The notes beneath the pieces were generated by a model that saw nothing but the letters and a program-made list of their open reading frames with translations, did not search any database and was not told the DNA's origin. Both the position numbers and the translations under genes were made by a program. From assembly GCA_023055425.1 (NCBI GenBank), contig JALGPY010000006.1:76196435-76260434 (forward strand): DNA of 64,000 nucleotides, in the 5' to 3' direction. This stretch comes from Linanthus parryae (lineage: Eukaryota > Streptophyta > Magnoliopsida > Ericales > Polemoniaceae). Within the stretch, counting starts at the first letter, position 1. Each line of letters starts with the position of its first letter. This document shows, piece by piece, positions 9,876-22,622 of the stretch.

Positions 9876-10910
9876 TGTAGTGGTTTGATGCAAGTAATGC
9901 AGCGGAATAACAATAAATAAATTTCTGATCAAATCCCTCCACGGGATCGCAGGCAAGCATTCATAACATGATGAAAGTAAACGAATTGCGCACCTTAATT
10001 GGTTGTGTGATCACAATGCGGAATGATGTCAACGTCTCTAGGAGTATCTAAACCTAGGTTGCAAGGTGGAATCCTCTTCACGTTTTAGTGCTAGCTACGC
10101 GAAGATGGAGGCTAAAAAAATCGTGCAAAACGAGGCATCGGGGCTGTGCGCCACTAGGTGTCTAACGGTAATGGGGGGACGGGTAGGGCTTCGGGTCTAC
10201 TTGTCTCTCTCTCCTTGCTTTGTTATTTCTCACAATAATTACTCTTGTGTGAAATAATAAGCCATGGTTTCCCTTTTATAGTTAATAAATCCTTATTAAC
10301 TACAAACTTGGCCCAATACTAATCCTGTCCATACACGGATTAGTCCACTTTACAAATTATTCCAACTAACTTTGCATGTGGTTGTGTTTTGACCCTTTTG
10401 ATTAATTTTTCCTACTAATTAATATCCAAATCCAGTTTAATCCATAAGGTGTGCGACCCCGTATGTTTCTACTTAGTTGGTAGTAACAATTACAAACATA
10501 GAGCGGTGTCTATGCCACCCAACTAATAGAAATAGTCAGTGATCCGACAAACCATGTGCCATATATTACCGTATTGTATCTAGTCCTTTGTCTCTATATC
10601 CGAATTGAAAACGAGTCATAAATGTCACACTCGTATATCCAATCTATAGTTTCTCGATCCATGCAGATAACATCAATATCTCATATTGATTTATTAGAGA
10701 GTCTGGCCAGACATTCCATAATCACTACCCCCGAGTGGCCATGGATATTTACTCCATGTAGGAGAAAAAAAATCCTCTCGACATCACGACCATCTCTCAG
10801 ATTGCTTCCTATCACGCCCACTTACTATCTTTATAGTACCAGTTATGGTGTAACGTTTGGTAATATTAAAACATGATATTTCACAACTAGAATATCTAGT
10901 GACTTCAAGT
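9876..10910 (-). repeat. Copia 3' LTR, truncated
   Basis: Aligns throughout with 21419-22490 (for example GATGCAAGTAA at the left end and ACATGATATTTCACA near the right), with many substitutions and indels. The remaining 130 bp or so seen at the right end of the other LTR are absent. The sequence passes directly into RT-coding DNA, which shows a deletion covering RNase H, the polypurine tract and the start of this LTR. Confidence 0.8.
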
Positions 10911-12637
10911 CTAACAGTTTAAGCCGAACAGCTTTCTTGATCTATCTCCATAGATCTTTATAAGTTGCTTCGCCTAAGTATTTCGTAGAAATTCCCTATC
11001 CAATCTTTAACAGATTGCAGAGTAGGGACATCTTTCCCAATGCACAGTATGTCGACCACATACAAGACCATAAATATAACTGTGCTTCCCTAACCTTCTT
11101 GTAAACACAAGCTTCATCTTTATTCTTGACAAAACCAAACTCTTTCATTACGCCATTGAATCAAAAATTCCAACTCTAAAAGCTTGCTTCGATCTATAGA
11201 TAGATCGCTGCAACTTACACACCTTTTGGGCATGCTCTAGATCGACAAAACCTTTTTGAACGTGTCATACACATCCTCAATGAGGTTTCTATATCTATCT
11301 GCCAAATTGTGCAAGCTACAATTGCAAGCAAGATGAGAATGGATTTAAGGATCGCGATCGGGAAGAAGTTTCGTCATAGTCCATACTATGAACTTGCATG
11401 AAACTTTGTTCCACCAATCGTCCCTTAAAAGTAATCCCATTACCATACATGTTATTTTTTTTTATCAAAACCCACTTGCACCCTATGGGTCTTACCCTTT
11501 TAGGCGATTCCACCAAAGTCCATACTTTGTTGGTATACATGAATTCCATTTCGTATCTCATAACTTATAGGCCATTTCTGGGAGTTTGGCCCACTTGTGG
11601 CCTCCTCATAGGTTTTAGGCGAGCAATACACCATTGGGTTCCATCACAAGAAATCCATATTTCACCGGCCCCTTGGCGCATCCTACCTTATCTACAAGAT
11701 TCTTGTGTTACTTGAGAAGTTTGCTCCACAACATCTTGTAATCTTGCTCATGTTCCATCAAAGGATTAATGTTCTGTTCTAGTTCTTGAACTCCTTCAAG
11801 TTCTACTGTCTCCCACTGTTTCTTTTGGAGATAACCTCTTTCTAGAAACACAGCGGTTCGAGCAACAAACACTTTGTTCTCGATTGGATTGTAGAAATAA
11901 TATTCTTCGTTTTCTCAGGATATCCCACGAAACACATTTATCCAACTTAGGTCCAAGTTTATCTGACCGTAAACACTTTTCATAAACTTAATCATCCTAA
12001 ATCCTTATAAAAAACATACTAGGACACCTCCTAGTCCATATCTCATATGGTGTTTTCATAATCGATTTCGACGGGACAAGGTTAAGGGCGAAAAATTGCC
12101 GCAGTTAGATCCATCATGACTGAATTGTGTCTAACAAGGTTCGATCTCTCCTTTCTGACATGCCATTCCAAGGTGGCGTTCTAGGTGGAGCGACTTGGGA
12201 TCATAACCCACACTTCTTTTGATTCTTGTCAAACCCTTGGCTTAAGTACTCTCCTCCTACGATCTAATCATAGAGACTTGATACTTTTCCAAGCTGGTTC
12301 TCTACTTAACTCTCGAATTCCTTGAACCTTTCAAAAGATTCTACTTTGTTCTTCATAAGACCCAAATCCATATCTACTTAATAAGTAAATGTGATGAAGT
12401 ACCGAAAACCATCTCTAGCACTTGTTCTTAGTGGTCCACACACATAAGTATGTATGAGTGCCAAAAGTTCACATCTTGCCCAATAAACAAGACTCATATG
12501 TCTCGTATGATTCATAATCAAATGAGTTCAAAATCCATCCTTACGGAGTCTAGAAATGCGTTATCATTTATGTGGTCTAAACAACAATGCCAAAGCTAAG
12601 TGGGGTTTATATCATTATATCTAACACTCTTGGTATT
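10911..12637 (-). pseudogene. Copia integrase-reverse transcriptase remnant
   Basis: Minus strand, many stops and frameshifts. Near 12160 the integrase signature PPRTPPWNGMSERRDRTLL is readable (family form: TP..NGV.ERRNRTLL). At 11561-11316 the RT N-terminal block reads EMEFMYTNKVWTLVESPK, then PIGCKWVLIKK. Near 11050 the catalytic box reads YVVDIL instead of YVDDIL, losing one active-site aspartate. Downstream SVKDWIGKF-type sequence leads into the LTR. The order on the minus strand (integrase before RT) is that of Ty1/copia. Confidence 0.85.
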
Positions 12638-12652
12638 AATATTATAGATGGA
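12638..12652. repeat. Left target-site duplication of LINE-1
   Basis: AATATTATAGATGGA is repeated exactly at 18603-18617, directly after the A-rich tail of the LINE. Confidence 0.9.
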
Positions 12653-12999
12653 TTAACATGAGAAATTGGCAAAAAGGATGAGAGACTGACATGGCTCAAA
12701 TGTAGAAACCACGGTTTGATAATTTGATGGGAACGTGGCGAACATCCGTACGACCTTTGTACCATAGCCTATAAAATATTGAAACTCAATGTAGAGAACC
12801 AGTAGGCCAAATCAGTCTTGTTAGATGGAATGGAATAGCAATTCGTTAAAACGGTTATTCTAAGTTTCGCTAGGTATTCTGCTCCGAGAAAGTCGGATAA
12901 CACAGGGGCGATTCGAAGGCGACACAGAAGTATGCTAAGGGCGCTAGGGTTTGCTCGAAGGGTTCTGATCTCTTCCCTAACTAAGCTCACGTATCAACA

Positions 13000-14127
13000 A
13001 TGGCTGCTTGGTCGGGGTCAGTACTTGATTTCGGTAAACTAACCATTGAAGAAGAGGAGGTAGAAGTATATGATCGAGAATACTGTCTAGCTGTGATAAG
13101 GGGAAGGCGTCCTTGCCTGATTGGCAAGTTTCTAATGCCGATTCACTTTAATCTCTGGGCCATGAAATTGCTCTTCAAGAAGATTTGGCCTCAAGGAGAC
13201 GAAATCAGTATTCATGACATAGGTATGAACATATTTGTTTTTCAATTCCCATCTAAAGAGTCTCTGGAGGTTGTTCTTCATGGAGGTCCATGGATCTTTG
13301 ATGAAAATATTCTCATACTACAACCCTGGGAGATGTCTGTTGACACCGACAATGTGTCTTTTAATACCATTGAAGCATGGGTCCAGGTCCGTAACTTGCC
13401 AGTTTTTCTTCAGACTGAAGCTGATCTTCGGAAAGCACTAAGGAGTATGGGGTCAGTGGTCTTTGTTGATCCTAAAATATCTTCTGACAAAGGTGATTAT
13501 ATGCGCGCGGGAGTGCGCTTTGATTTATCTAAGCCTCTTAGTAGGGGAAGATATATTGAAGCGATGGAGAAGAAATTCTGGCTTGATTATAAATACGAGC
13601 GTATCCCGTGTGTATGTCAATGGTGTGGTATGATTACCCACCGTGGCGATGATTGTATGATGAAAACGGACGTAGAGAAGGAGAAACAACAACCGAGCTA
13701 TGGAGATCGGTAACAGTACCGTCCAGCCCCTAGGAAGAAATTTTCGAATGTGTTTAAGGATGAAGAGCCAATCCCTGCTGGCAAACCTGAGAGCATAGTT
13801 AATGAACCACAAATTGACAATGAGAAAGGAGAACAAGATGGGTCGGACTGGGGATTTAGCAAAGATGACGGAGAGTCTGACAGTTCAATGGAAACTGACA
13901 CTAAAGGCGATGACCAGCAAGACCAAGCCCCTATCACTATTATTGATAACCCATTGGCGAAGGAAACAACCTCTGCTGGTTTCACTACAGCAGAAAAGGC
14001 GAAGGTGATTGCTATGAATCCTGGTCGTGTTCCGTTGGGTTCCAAGCGGAAAATAAGTGACGCTAATCTAATCCCGAATCAGGCCTCGAAATCAGCGCAC
14101 CGAAACCCTGGATTGGTAGGGGTGTAG
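13000..14127 (+). pseudogene. LINE-1 ORF1: DUF4283 RNA-binding protein with CCHC knuckle
   Basis: ATG at 13000 opens 237 codons to a TAA at 13711-13713; the same frame then continues to 14127, so a single stop splits a protein of about 375 residues. Residues about 25-150 match DUF4283 of plant LINE ORF1 proteins (CLIGKFLMPIHFNLWAMK, HGGPWIFDENILILQPW, EAWVQVRNLP). A CX2CX4HX4C knuckle follows at about 207-220 (CQWCGMITHRGDDC). The part after the stop is acidic and low-complexity (DNEKGEQDGSDWGFSKDDGE), ending in a basic stretch. The protein is expected to coat LINE RNA as a ribonucleoprotein. A shorter form ending right after the knuckle could still be made from the first ORF. Confidence 0.88.
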
Positions 14128-14444
14128 GAGGAGGTCGTAGGGGAAGAGGTGCAAGACGAACAGGACACAGAGGCAGATTTCCAGGACGTGGAAGTGGCAG
14201 TAGTGATACCAGAGTTCTCAACTCCCCATGGGGACGTCCCAATTCGCAGGGAAATAAGCAGAATGTGTCTGCTTTCCACCTTACACACAAAAATCCGGCA
14301 GAATCAAAGAAGAGTGAAGCAGCACCGCAACAAAACAGTTCTACCCAGGTTTCTGTAAATCAGATTCCGACACAGGACGGGGGCGCCTTGAATAACCTCA
14401 CCATCGATGTTGGCTGAGGTTGCGATGCAGCCCAGCCAGGGACA

Positions 14445-17400
14445 ATGAGTCTACTTAGCTGGAATGTGCGGGGGCTTGGGAACCCCCGTAGCGTTATTTC
14501 TCTTCACGATCTTGTGAGGAGGCAGAATCCCAACATCGTCTTCTTAATGGAGAAAAATCACTATGCAAATGAGATGGTTCGTATCAGGGACATGCTAGGA
14601 TTTCGGAATGGAATCTTTCAAGATTGTGAAGATCGAAGAGGCGGCTTAGCTTTGATGTGGGATGATGATATAGACTTTTCACTTGGAACTAAGTCAAAAC
14701 ATTATATCCATGGTTACTTCACTATTATCACTGAGGCCAAACATGGACATTTGACTGGTTTTTATGGTGATCCAGACAGAAGACAAAGGCATAATTCGAT
14801 GACTTTGTTGGAACGTCTTTGTCCTGTTGGGCAAACGTGGTGTGTAATCGGTGATTTTAACACTTTCTCGTTTATTCTGGACAAGGAAGGAGGTAGAGCA
14901 GTCTCCTTCGCTCAGATAGAGAGCTTTAATGGTGTTATTAGTCGCTGTTTACTGCGGGATTTGGGATTTTCAGGAGTTCGTTACACTTGGACTAATAATC
15001 AGGGGGACGACGTGACAATTAGAGAGAGACTAGACAGATGACTAGTGACGGACAACTGGTCAGATATTTTCGGCAGAGGCAAGGTGGAGCATCTTACTGC
15101 GGAGGTTTCAGATCATACCCCACTTTAGGTTACTTGGCCATCAGGTATTTAGAAAAACGTTAGAGTTAATAGACGCTTTCAATATGAAACTATGTGGTTA
15201 CAGGATTCCAGATGTGGCCGGTTTGTTGAGGATAGATGGAATAATCCGGGTGTTCTCGTAGACCGCAAGTTGAAAGATATGGGCACGACACTCTCAGCTT
15301 GGAATAGGGAGGTATTTGGTAATGTTAGAAATCAGTTAAATAAATCCCGCAATAGATTGAAAGTGTTGACTAAAGGGGTGCAGACTGCCGCGACAGTGGC
15401 GAAATCCAGAATTATTCGCCAGTCAATTTTGAAATTGTTATTGAAAGAAGAGGATATGTGGCGTCAAAGATCCCGTGAGATGTGGATGAAAAAGGGAGAT
15501 CAGAACACAAATTTCTTCCATTGCAAAGCTTCAATTAGGAGAAATAGGAATCGAATTGAAGGTATTTAAGATAGCAATGGAGCTTGGCAAACTGAAAAGG
15601 GGCATATTGTTACTTCTCTTGAGGAATACTTTAAGAATTTGTTTTCTTTGTCAAAACCGTCTCGTGAGCAGATGGAACCGATGCTACCAGCAGTAGAAGA
15701 ACTATTATCGGTGGCACATAGAGTGGATTTGGAACAACCTTATTCGGCCTTGGAGGTACGGACAATTCTTGGGCAGCTTGCGCCGGCAAAGGCACCGGGC
15801 CACGATGGCTTTCCGGCGATTTTCTTTCAACGTTACTGGACAACGGTGGGAAAAGAAGTTGAGGATTTGTGTCTTAGTATTCTCAACAATGGCAGAGATA
15901 TATCCAAATTCAATCACACTTTGATTGCGCTCATCCCTAAGGAGAAACATGTTAGAACACCAACTGATTTACGTTCGATCAGTTTATGTTCCTTTATCTA
16001 CAAAATTATTACTAAAGCGATGGCTAATCGTCTGAAAACTATTTTAGATAGTATGATATCTGAAAATCAGTCTACTTTTGTCCCGGGTAGATTAATTTCA
16101 GATAATGTTCTTACTGCTTTTGAGTTATTGCATACTATGAAGAATCGGAAGAAAGGGAAAATCGGTTTCTTGGCCCTCAAGGCAGACATGAGCAAGGCCT
16201 ACGACAGAGTAGAATGGGATTTTCTTTTTGCAGTAATGGAAAGGATGGGCTTCGGTGGTAGATGGATCAACCTTGTTATGAATTGTATTTCGTCGGTTTC
16301 TTACAGTGTTATTATCAACAGTGAAGTGCATGGAAGGATTCAACCAGAAAGGGGGTTGCACCAAGGGTGCCCTCTCCCCCCTTATCTTTTTTTGCTTGTT
16401 AGCGAAAATTTATCACGCAACGGTTGTTGTGCAGGAAAAGAAGCTGACAGGTCTTAGTGCTTCCAAAGGAGGACCTACGATCTCTTATTTATTCTTTGAA
16501 GATGATAGTATTCTCTTTACCAAGTCCACGTCTGATGAATTGCAATATTAAGGGAGATTTTGTCTAACTATGAAGCTGCTTCTGGTCAAAAGATCATTCT
16601 ACAGAAATATTCGGTTACTTTTTCGGACAATGTCAAGGAAGAAGACCGGATCACTTTGGCAGGTTTATGTGGCGTATAGCTTGACACCCATCATGAAAGT
16701 TACCTTGGAATGCCCACACATATGGGTAGAAGAAAAACGGTAAACTTTGTGCCGTTAGTTGAATTTTTTTACAAAAATATGAAAGGATGGAAGGGGAAAG
16801 CATTATCTAGTATGGGCAAAGAAGTTCTCATCAAAGCAGTGGTTGAAGTTGTATCAAACTACACAATGGGGTGTTTTCTTCTACCAACTAAAACTTGCCA
16901 AGATATAAAACGTATTGTAAGACAATTTTTGTGGGGTGGAGATGATCAAAGGCGTAAGGTCCATTGGGTGGCATGGGATAAGATGAAGGCAAAACGAGAG
17001 CAATGGGGCATGGGTTTTCGAGATTTTCAGGACTTCAACAAAGTTATGCTAGCAAAGCAAACGTGGAGGTTTCTACAAAAACCTAGCTCGCTGGTATGTC
17101 GTATTTTAAAGCTAAATATTTTTGTGATTGCTCAATATTAGATGTCAAGCCAAAAACGATGTCACAAGTGTCCTACGCTTTCAAAAGCATCCTTGCGGGA
17201 AGTGACTTAATCAAAAGCGGACTAGTTTGGAAGGTCAAGGACGGTAAAAGCATTAGTTTTCGGTGATAAGTGCTTCGGCGACCAGATACTTACAGCCTTA
17301 TTACCACTTGTCCGCCAGGATCAGAAGATAGTACAGTAGATGAGCTCATTGAAAAAAGTACAGGAATGTGGGATGTGACAAAAATCCAGCAGGTGGTGTG

Positions 17401-18575
17401 GCCAATTGACATGGAGGCAATCACTTCAGTTCCCCTGGAAGCTTCGGGTAACGCAGATTCCTTTTACTGGGTTCACTCCGAAGATGGAATTTATTCTCTA
17501 AGGACCGGATACCAAGCTCAGCGGAGAATCACGGAAACCACCCCTTCCTCCTCGGGCTCCTTCACCAACGAAGGGTGGCTAAAGAAAATGTGGAAGTTGA
17601 AGATTCCGAAGAAGGTGATTATGCCAAGCTGGAGGATCGTTCATGAATCACTACCAGTAGCAACAAATTTACGCATCAGAGGTATCAATGTCTCACCGCT
17701 GTGTCATTTATGTCAATAGGAAGTGGAAAAATATAGATAATCTCTTTCACCGTTGCACCCAATCTCAGAGATTATGGGGAGTAATAATGGGTACTGAGTT
17801 CCTTACAGTGAGATATATGAACACAAGGGATATGCTGTTTAAAGTAATGACCACGGAAAGCTCTCGTATCTGTGAACTATTCGTGCTCTCAATCTGAACC
17901 ATTTGGGGATGTCGCAATGAAGTAGTTTTCAACTCTCTGAGACAAATGCCGGAGGAATATGCTAGAAGAAAACTAGAGTTTTACAACTGGTATAAAGAAG
18001 CAAGAATGGAAGGGAAGATAGAATATGAAGGAAGTTTACAACATGCAAACAATTACAGGTGGTCTGCTCCGGAGACGGGGACGATGAAGGTGAACACATA
18101 CGCGAGTTGGAGAGAGTATAGCAACGCCACTGGTACGAGAGCTGTTATTCGAGATCATCGTGGACATTTCTTTGCTGCAAGACAAACACGAATACCTAGG
18201 GAGCGCTCCCCATTAATGTCGGAACTCTCCGCCATCCAAGAAGGTCTCCTATTTGCCGAGGATAATTCGTTTCAGTCGATCTCCCTGGAAACTGATAGCT
18301 TAATGGCGGTCCAATTGCTACGTGATGGTGCATATGGAAAAATTAAAGAAAACGATGCGATCTCTGACTTGAAAGATAGATTGATAGAATGTAGAGTTAT
18401 CATTGCTAGATTTATTTATTTCAAAATTGTTTATGTTAGTAGAGAAGGCAATTCATTTGCCCATTTGGTAGCCTCTAAAGCTATAGAGGAAGACGATATC
18501 AGTTATTATGCTCAAGTGCCGGATTGGGCTATTGGGGTTTATAATTCTGATTTAGCAAGGTTGACGTCCCTTTAA
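14445..18575 (+). pseudogene. LINE-1 ORF2: endonuclease, reverse transcriptase, RNase H
   Basis: The APE-type endonuclease begins at ATG 14445 (MSLLSWNVRGLGNPRSV) and keeps CVIGDFN and, after a stop at 15039-15041, VSDHTPL. A linker with WRQRSREMWMKKGDQNTNFF precedes the RT (15639-16551): APGHDGFPAIFFQRYW, RSISLCSFIYKIITK, ADMSKAYDRVEW and RGLHQGCPL. A frameshift near 16380 leads to LFFEDDSILF, where the usual FADD has Glu for Ala but keeps both aspartates. A zinc-binding region near 17560-17720 has WKLKIPKK. RNase H at 17946-18575 keeps SELSAIQEGL and ETDSLMAVQLL, but the first catalytic Asp (KVNxDASW) is replaced in KVNTYASW. Several stops and frameshifts make it non-functional. Confidence 0.9.
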
Positions 18576-18617
18576 TAAGATAAACTTTTCTCCTCAAAAA
18601 AAAATATTATAGATGGA

Positions 18618-21404
18618 ATTATCAAGATAAAGGATATACAATCCATTAGACAAAATTGCATTACAATAATGCATATCACCAAAATAAATGGAAAAACATT
18701 TGTCCCTTATTGTGTTGAATCACCTTTCTTGTCCAAACAAGAAACTGAGATAATGTTCCTACTCATAGCAGAGACATAATTGTAATTTTCTAATTCATGG
18801 ATAATTCCAGAAGGTAGAGATTAGTTCCTAAGGCTAGTTCAGCAACTCTTGCTTCATTGCCCCACGTGTCGACGTGTATGTGCATCTAGTATCAAATACC
18901 TACGATGATGAGATAGACACATTGGCTTCTATAAAAAATATACATAAAGCAGAATTCACAATTTATTTATTTTCTTCCAGGTACTTTGGGCAGTTCTTCT
19001 TCAACGACACCACCCTTTTGGACTAAAGGCAACTTCCTTGGGTTTAGCAACAACTTGCTTATACCTTTGGGGTTCTTGGCAAACCATTTGCCTCTTCTCC
19101 TTTAACCATCAACATGATTTTGCCTTGACCTTACTAATACTTCGTTTAGCAGTTCGCAATCATATTGAGTAAATCACTTTTGAACAAAGCTTTAATTGTC
19201 TAATTGCATCCAATGCAATTCTGGTCCTGTTGGGCGAATAACTCTTTATTATTTATCTATCTCATAGATAACTCCCAGCCTCCAAGCTTCAATCCTATTG
19301 AAATAGCTTAGTTGTGTTTGATCTCTTGCTTCAGCAGTCACACATTACTAGCTTGTGTTGTTGTGTCACATCTTAATGTATGTAGTCGCCTTGCTTTGGC
19401 AAACCCGAACTCATTACATCTTGATCATGACGAGTGCTAAGCAAGATAACGCAAAGCGGAGGAACACTCCAAACCTTTCATGTCTAGTTTGCTCTTGAAA
19501 GGAGCTTCTTTAAATGTATGATCATATCATATGCATCCACATTCTCATCTTGCTTCCAAAGCTCAGAGTTCATGACAACTAACATGAGGCAATTCACATC
19601 CAAATAACCATTCTTTGATGTTCCTTCCATTAGGCTTTTAATGTGTTTTGGTAGTTGGTGGAAGGGAACATTATGCTCTAGGATTTACAACATTTTCCTT
19701 TTATTTGAGATCAATTCTCAATTTTGTACCAGACTAGAAAACTGATTCCAGACAGCTTGTCCTTCTCAAGGACATATCGTAGTGACAAAGTCGAGTTTGT
19801 TTGTTTAATGCCATAGGTATTCAACACAGAAAGAATTATGCAAAATTTGTGACGTTGTACTATATTTAACAAGGACTTGTTGTCAAACATAGCTCCCACT
19901 ATTTTTCTTGGATTAATAACCCTCACTATTAACGCGGAAAATATCATATATATTTTCTAATGTGCCAAGATCCATATTTCATCTTCTCTTGAGCTTGCTT
20001 TGGCATGTCACCCAAAATTTAGTTATTTAGGTAGGATCTCCTTCCAATTGCATCCTATGCAAATCTTAGTTCAATTGGGCAAATAACTCCTTATTTATCT
20101 ATCTCATTGATAATCCCAATTGCCTTGCCCCTAAGTTTTCAATCCTATTGAAACAATCTAGTTGCGTTCAACCTCTTACTTCAACAATCACACATTACTT
20201 GCTTGTGCCGTCGCATCACACCATAATAAATTAAATCGCATTGCTTTGGCAAGCCCAAATTTAATAGACCCTGATCATGATGGGTGTTTAAGTAAGAGAA
20301 GGCAAAACGCAATATTTATCGTATGAGGGATTTCCATGTCATTATTAATTGTTTTGTTGATCCCATCAACTGATTTACTTATTTGGATTGGGCAATCCCG
20401 AATAAAAGATCCAACTTTTTTATTATTATCTTGTTACGTTTCTCATGCATCAACCATACACCAAAAATAAATAACAAGAAAATAAATTAATAAACAAGAA
20501 AAGTAAACGTTGTATGGATATGGCACCTAAGACTAAGATATTCCCAACCCAATGAGAATATCTATATGCCCTAAAGTGGCAAGCTCATCTCCATGTGCCT
20601 CCATATTTAGTCCACGTGTCATAGCTTTTGAGTTCTTCAAAGTCCCGTGGTTTCTTTAGGTTTTGATCTTCTTCTCCATTCCTTGACTATAATCTATCTA
20701 TCTAATTCTAGCTAGCATCTAAACTAAATAGAGATACTCACAGACGAGGGAGAAGACGACACGCATGCCGTAAATTAATTACGTTAATTACATTCAAAAC
20801 TAAAACCAAAATAAACCACAAAAGTAAACATCCACAACCTATGCCATATCCATCCACAATGCGATAAATCACATAATACAGTTAAAATCTAATTTTAATG
20901 CGCTTGGTCAATTTTAGTTGATTTGGAGTTTTCTAGGGCCAAAGCAATCCAACGGGTCGCACCAATCTAATTGGCCGAACCATAAAGATCAACCAGGCCA
21001 AGCCGTACAGGTCGGACCAAGCAAACCGGTCAAACCGGTCACTTGGCCGACCCGATGGACGGTCGGCCCGAGCCCACGCGCCAAGGGGAAGGGGCGCTCA
21101 CCATGGCCGAACTCCCATAGGGTAGTTTCTAAAACTTTTCCCATCCCTTGTGGGCATACTCCCAATTGTAGAGAAAAATATTTTTCCCCAAATTATGCCC
21201 AAACTCTAGCTTTTCAAAATGCACATCATATGTGAACGGAATTTGCCAAATTTTATATGATATGTAAAATTGGCTCATTCCCTATTGAATCATACTCAAT
21301 TTGCATCATTATGTCAATATCAGTTTTTTCGCAAAAAGTAACGATACAGTGTAAAAACTGATAAAACGGTAACACATAATATCATGTTATGCGTTACGAC
21401 CTGT
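18618..21404 (-). other. Copia gag and leader region, decayed
   Basis: This continues the copia element after the LINE insertion. No long ORF remains, and I cannot assign gag residues with confidence. It contains an internal duplication (19202-19459 and 20046-20311) and a GGTC/CCGGTC-rich stretch at 20940-21110. It ends at the primer-binding site next to the 5' LTR. Confidence 0.55.
19202..20311. repeat. Dispersed direct duplication inside copia leader, copies about 260 bp
   Basis: Copy 1 at 19202-19459 and copy 2 at 20046-20311 share CAATCCTATTGAAA, CAGTCACACATTACT-type and CTTGCTTTGGCAA-type words in the same order. They are about 844 bp apart and diverged by roughly one base in five by eye. 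Confidence 0.7.
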
Positions 21405-21417
21405 GGCTCTTATACCA
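21405..21417 (-). other. Copia primer-binding site (initiator tRNA-Met type)
   Basis: Minus strand TGGTATAAGAGCC, one mismatch from the usual TGGTATCAGAGCC, directly beside the 5' LTR that starts TGTAGAG at 21419. It sets the element's direction as minus. Confidence 0.8.
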
Positions 21418-21418
21418 C

Positions 21419-22622
21419 TGTAGAGTTTTGATGCAAGTAACGCAGCCTAATAACAATAAATAAATTCCTGATAAAAACCCTTCACGGATCGCAGGCAAGC
21501 ACTCATAACATGATGAAAGTAAACGAATTGTGTACCTCAATTGGTTGTGTTATCACAACGCAGATGATGTCCGCATCTTTACGAGTATCCACACCTAGGA
21601 TTTCTAGCTGGATTCCTCTTCACGTCTTAGTGCTAGCTACGCGAAGAAAGAGGCAGAAAAGATCACACAAAACAAGGCACCGGGGCCGTGCGCTACTAGG
21701 TGGCCGACGACAATGGGGGGAACGGACGGGTAGGGCTTCGGCTCTACTTCTCTCTGTCGTTGCTTTGTTATTTCTCACAATAATGACTCTTGTGTGAAAT
21801 AATAAGCCAGGGTTGCCATTTTATAGTTAATAACTCCTTATTAACAACAAACTTGCCCCAATACTAATCATGTCCATACATGGATTAGTCCACTTTGCAA
21901 ACTAGTCCAAATAATTTTGCATGTGGTTGCGTTTTGATCCTTTTGATTAATTAGTCCTACTAATTAATATTTAAATCCAGTTTAATCCATATGGTGTGTG
22001 ACCCCGTAGGTTTCTACTTAGTTGGTAGTAACAATTACAAACATAGAGCGGTTTCTACTAACACATCCATGCCACCCAACTAACAGAAATAGTCAGTGAT
22101 CCGACAAAACCATGTGCCCAATGCTACCATGTTGTATCTATCCTTTTGTCTCTATATCCAGATAGGACACAAGACTTTAATGTCACACTCGTATATCCAA
22201 TCCATAGTTTCTCGATTCCGGGAATAGGCTTATCCATGCAAATAACATCAATATCCCACGTTGATTTATCTGAGTCTGGCTAGACATTCCATAAGCACTA
22301 CCCTGGAGTGGCCATGGATATTTACTCCCATTATATAGGAGGGACAAATCGTCTTTACATCACTACCATCTCTCAGCTTGCTTCCTTTCATGCTCGATTA
22401 CTATCTTTATAGTTACCCATTTATGGTGTAACGTTTGATAATATCAAACATGATATTTCACATCCAGAGTGTCTATTGAATTCAAGCCTAAGGATTACAA
22501 CACCATTGTTACTACGAGAAGCACTACGTTGACATATCTGATGTAACCTTCTCGTTCTGGGTCAATACAGTATGTCATTACTCCTAATGCATACCCATGT
22601 GTTAGATTTGATATCTCCATGC
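21419..22622 (-). repeat. Copia 5' LTR
   Basis: Counterpart of the left LTR and longer on its right side. The right end is placed at CTCCATGCA (22622) because LTRs end in CA/TG, but the sequence beyond, to 22672, is also repeated at the other flank (9830-9875), so the true end is open. Confidence 0.7.

Larger units (their letters stand above)
12653..18602 (+). mobile_element. L1-type LINE (LINE-1), nearly full length, inserted in copia
   Basis: About 5.95 kb between perfect 15-bp target duplications (12638-12652 and 18603-18617), with a short poly(A) tail at about 18595-18604. It has a 5' UTR of about 350 bp, ORF1 at 13000-14127 (DUF4283 plus zinc knuckle) and ORF2 from 14445 to 18575 (endonuclease, RT, zinc-binding region, RNase H). 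The insertion separates two parts of the minus-strand copia element. Stops and frameshifts make it inactive. Confidence 0.93.
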
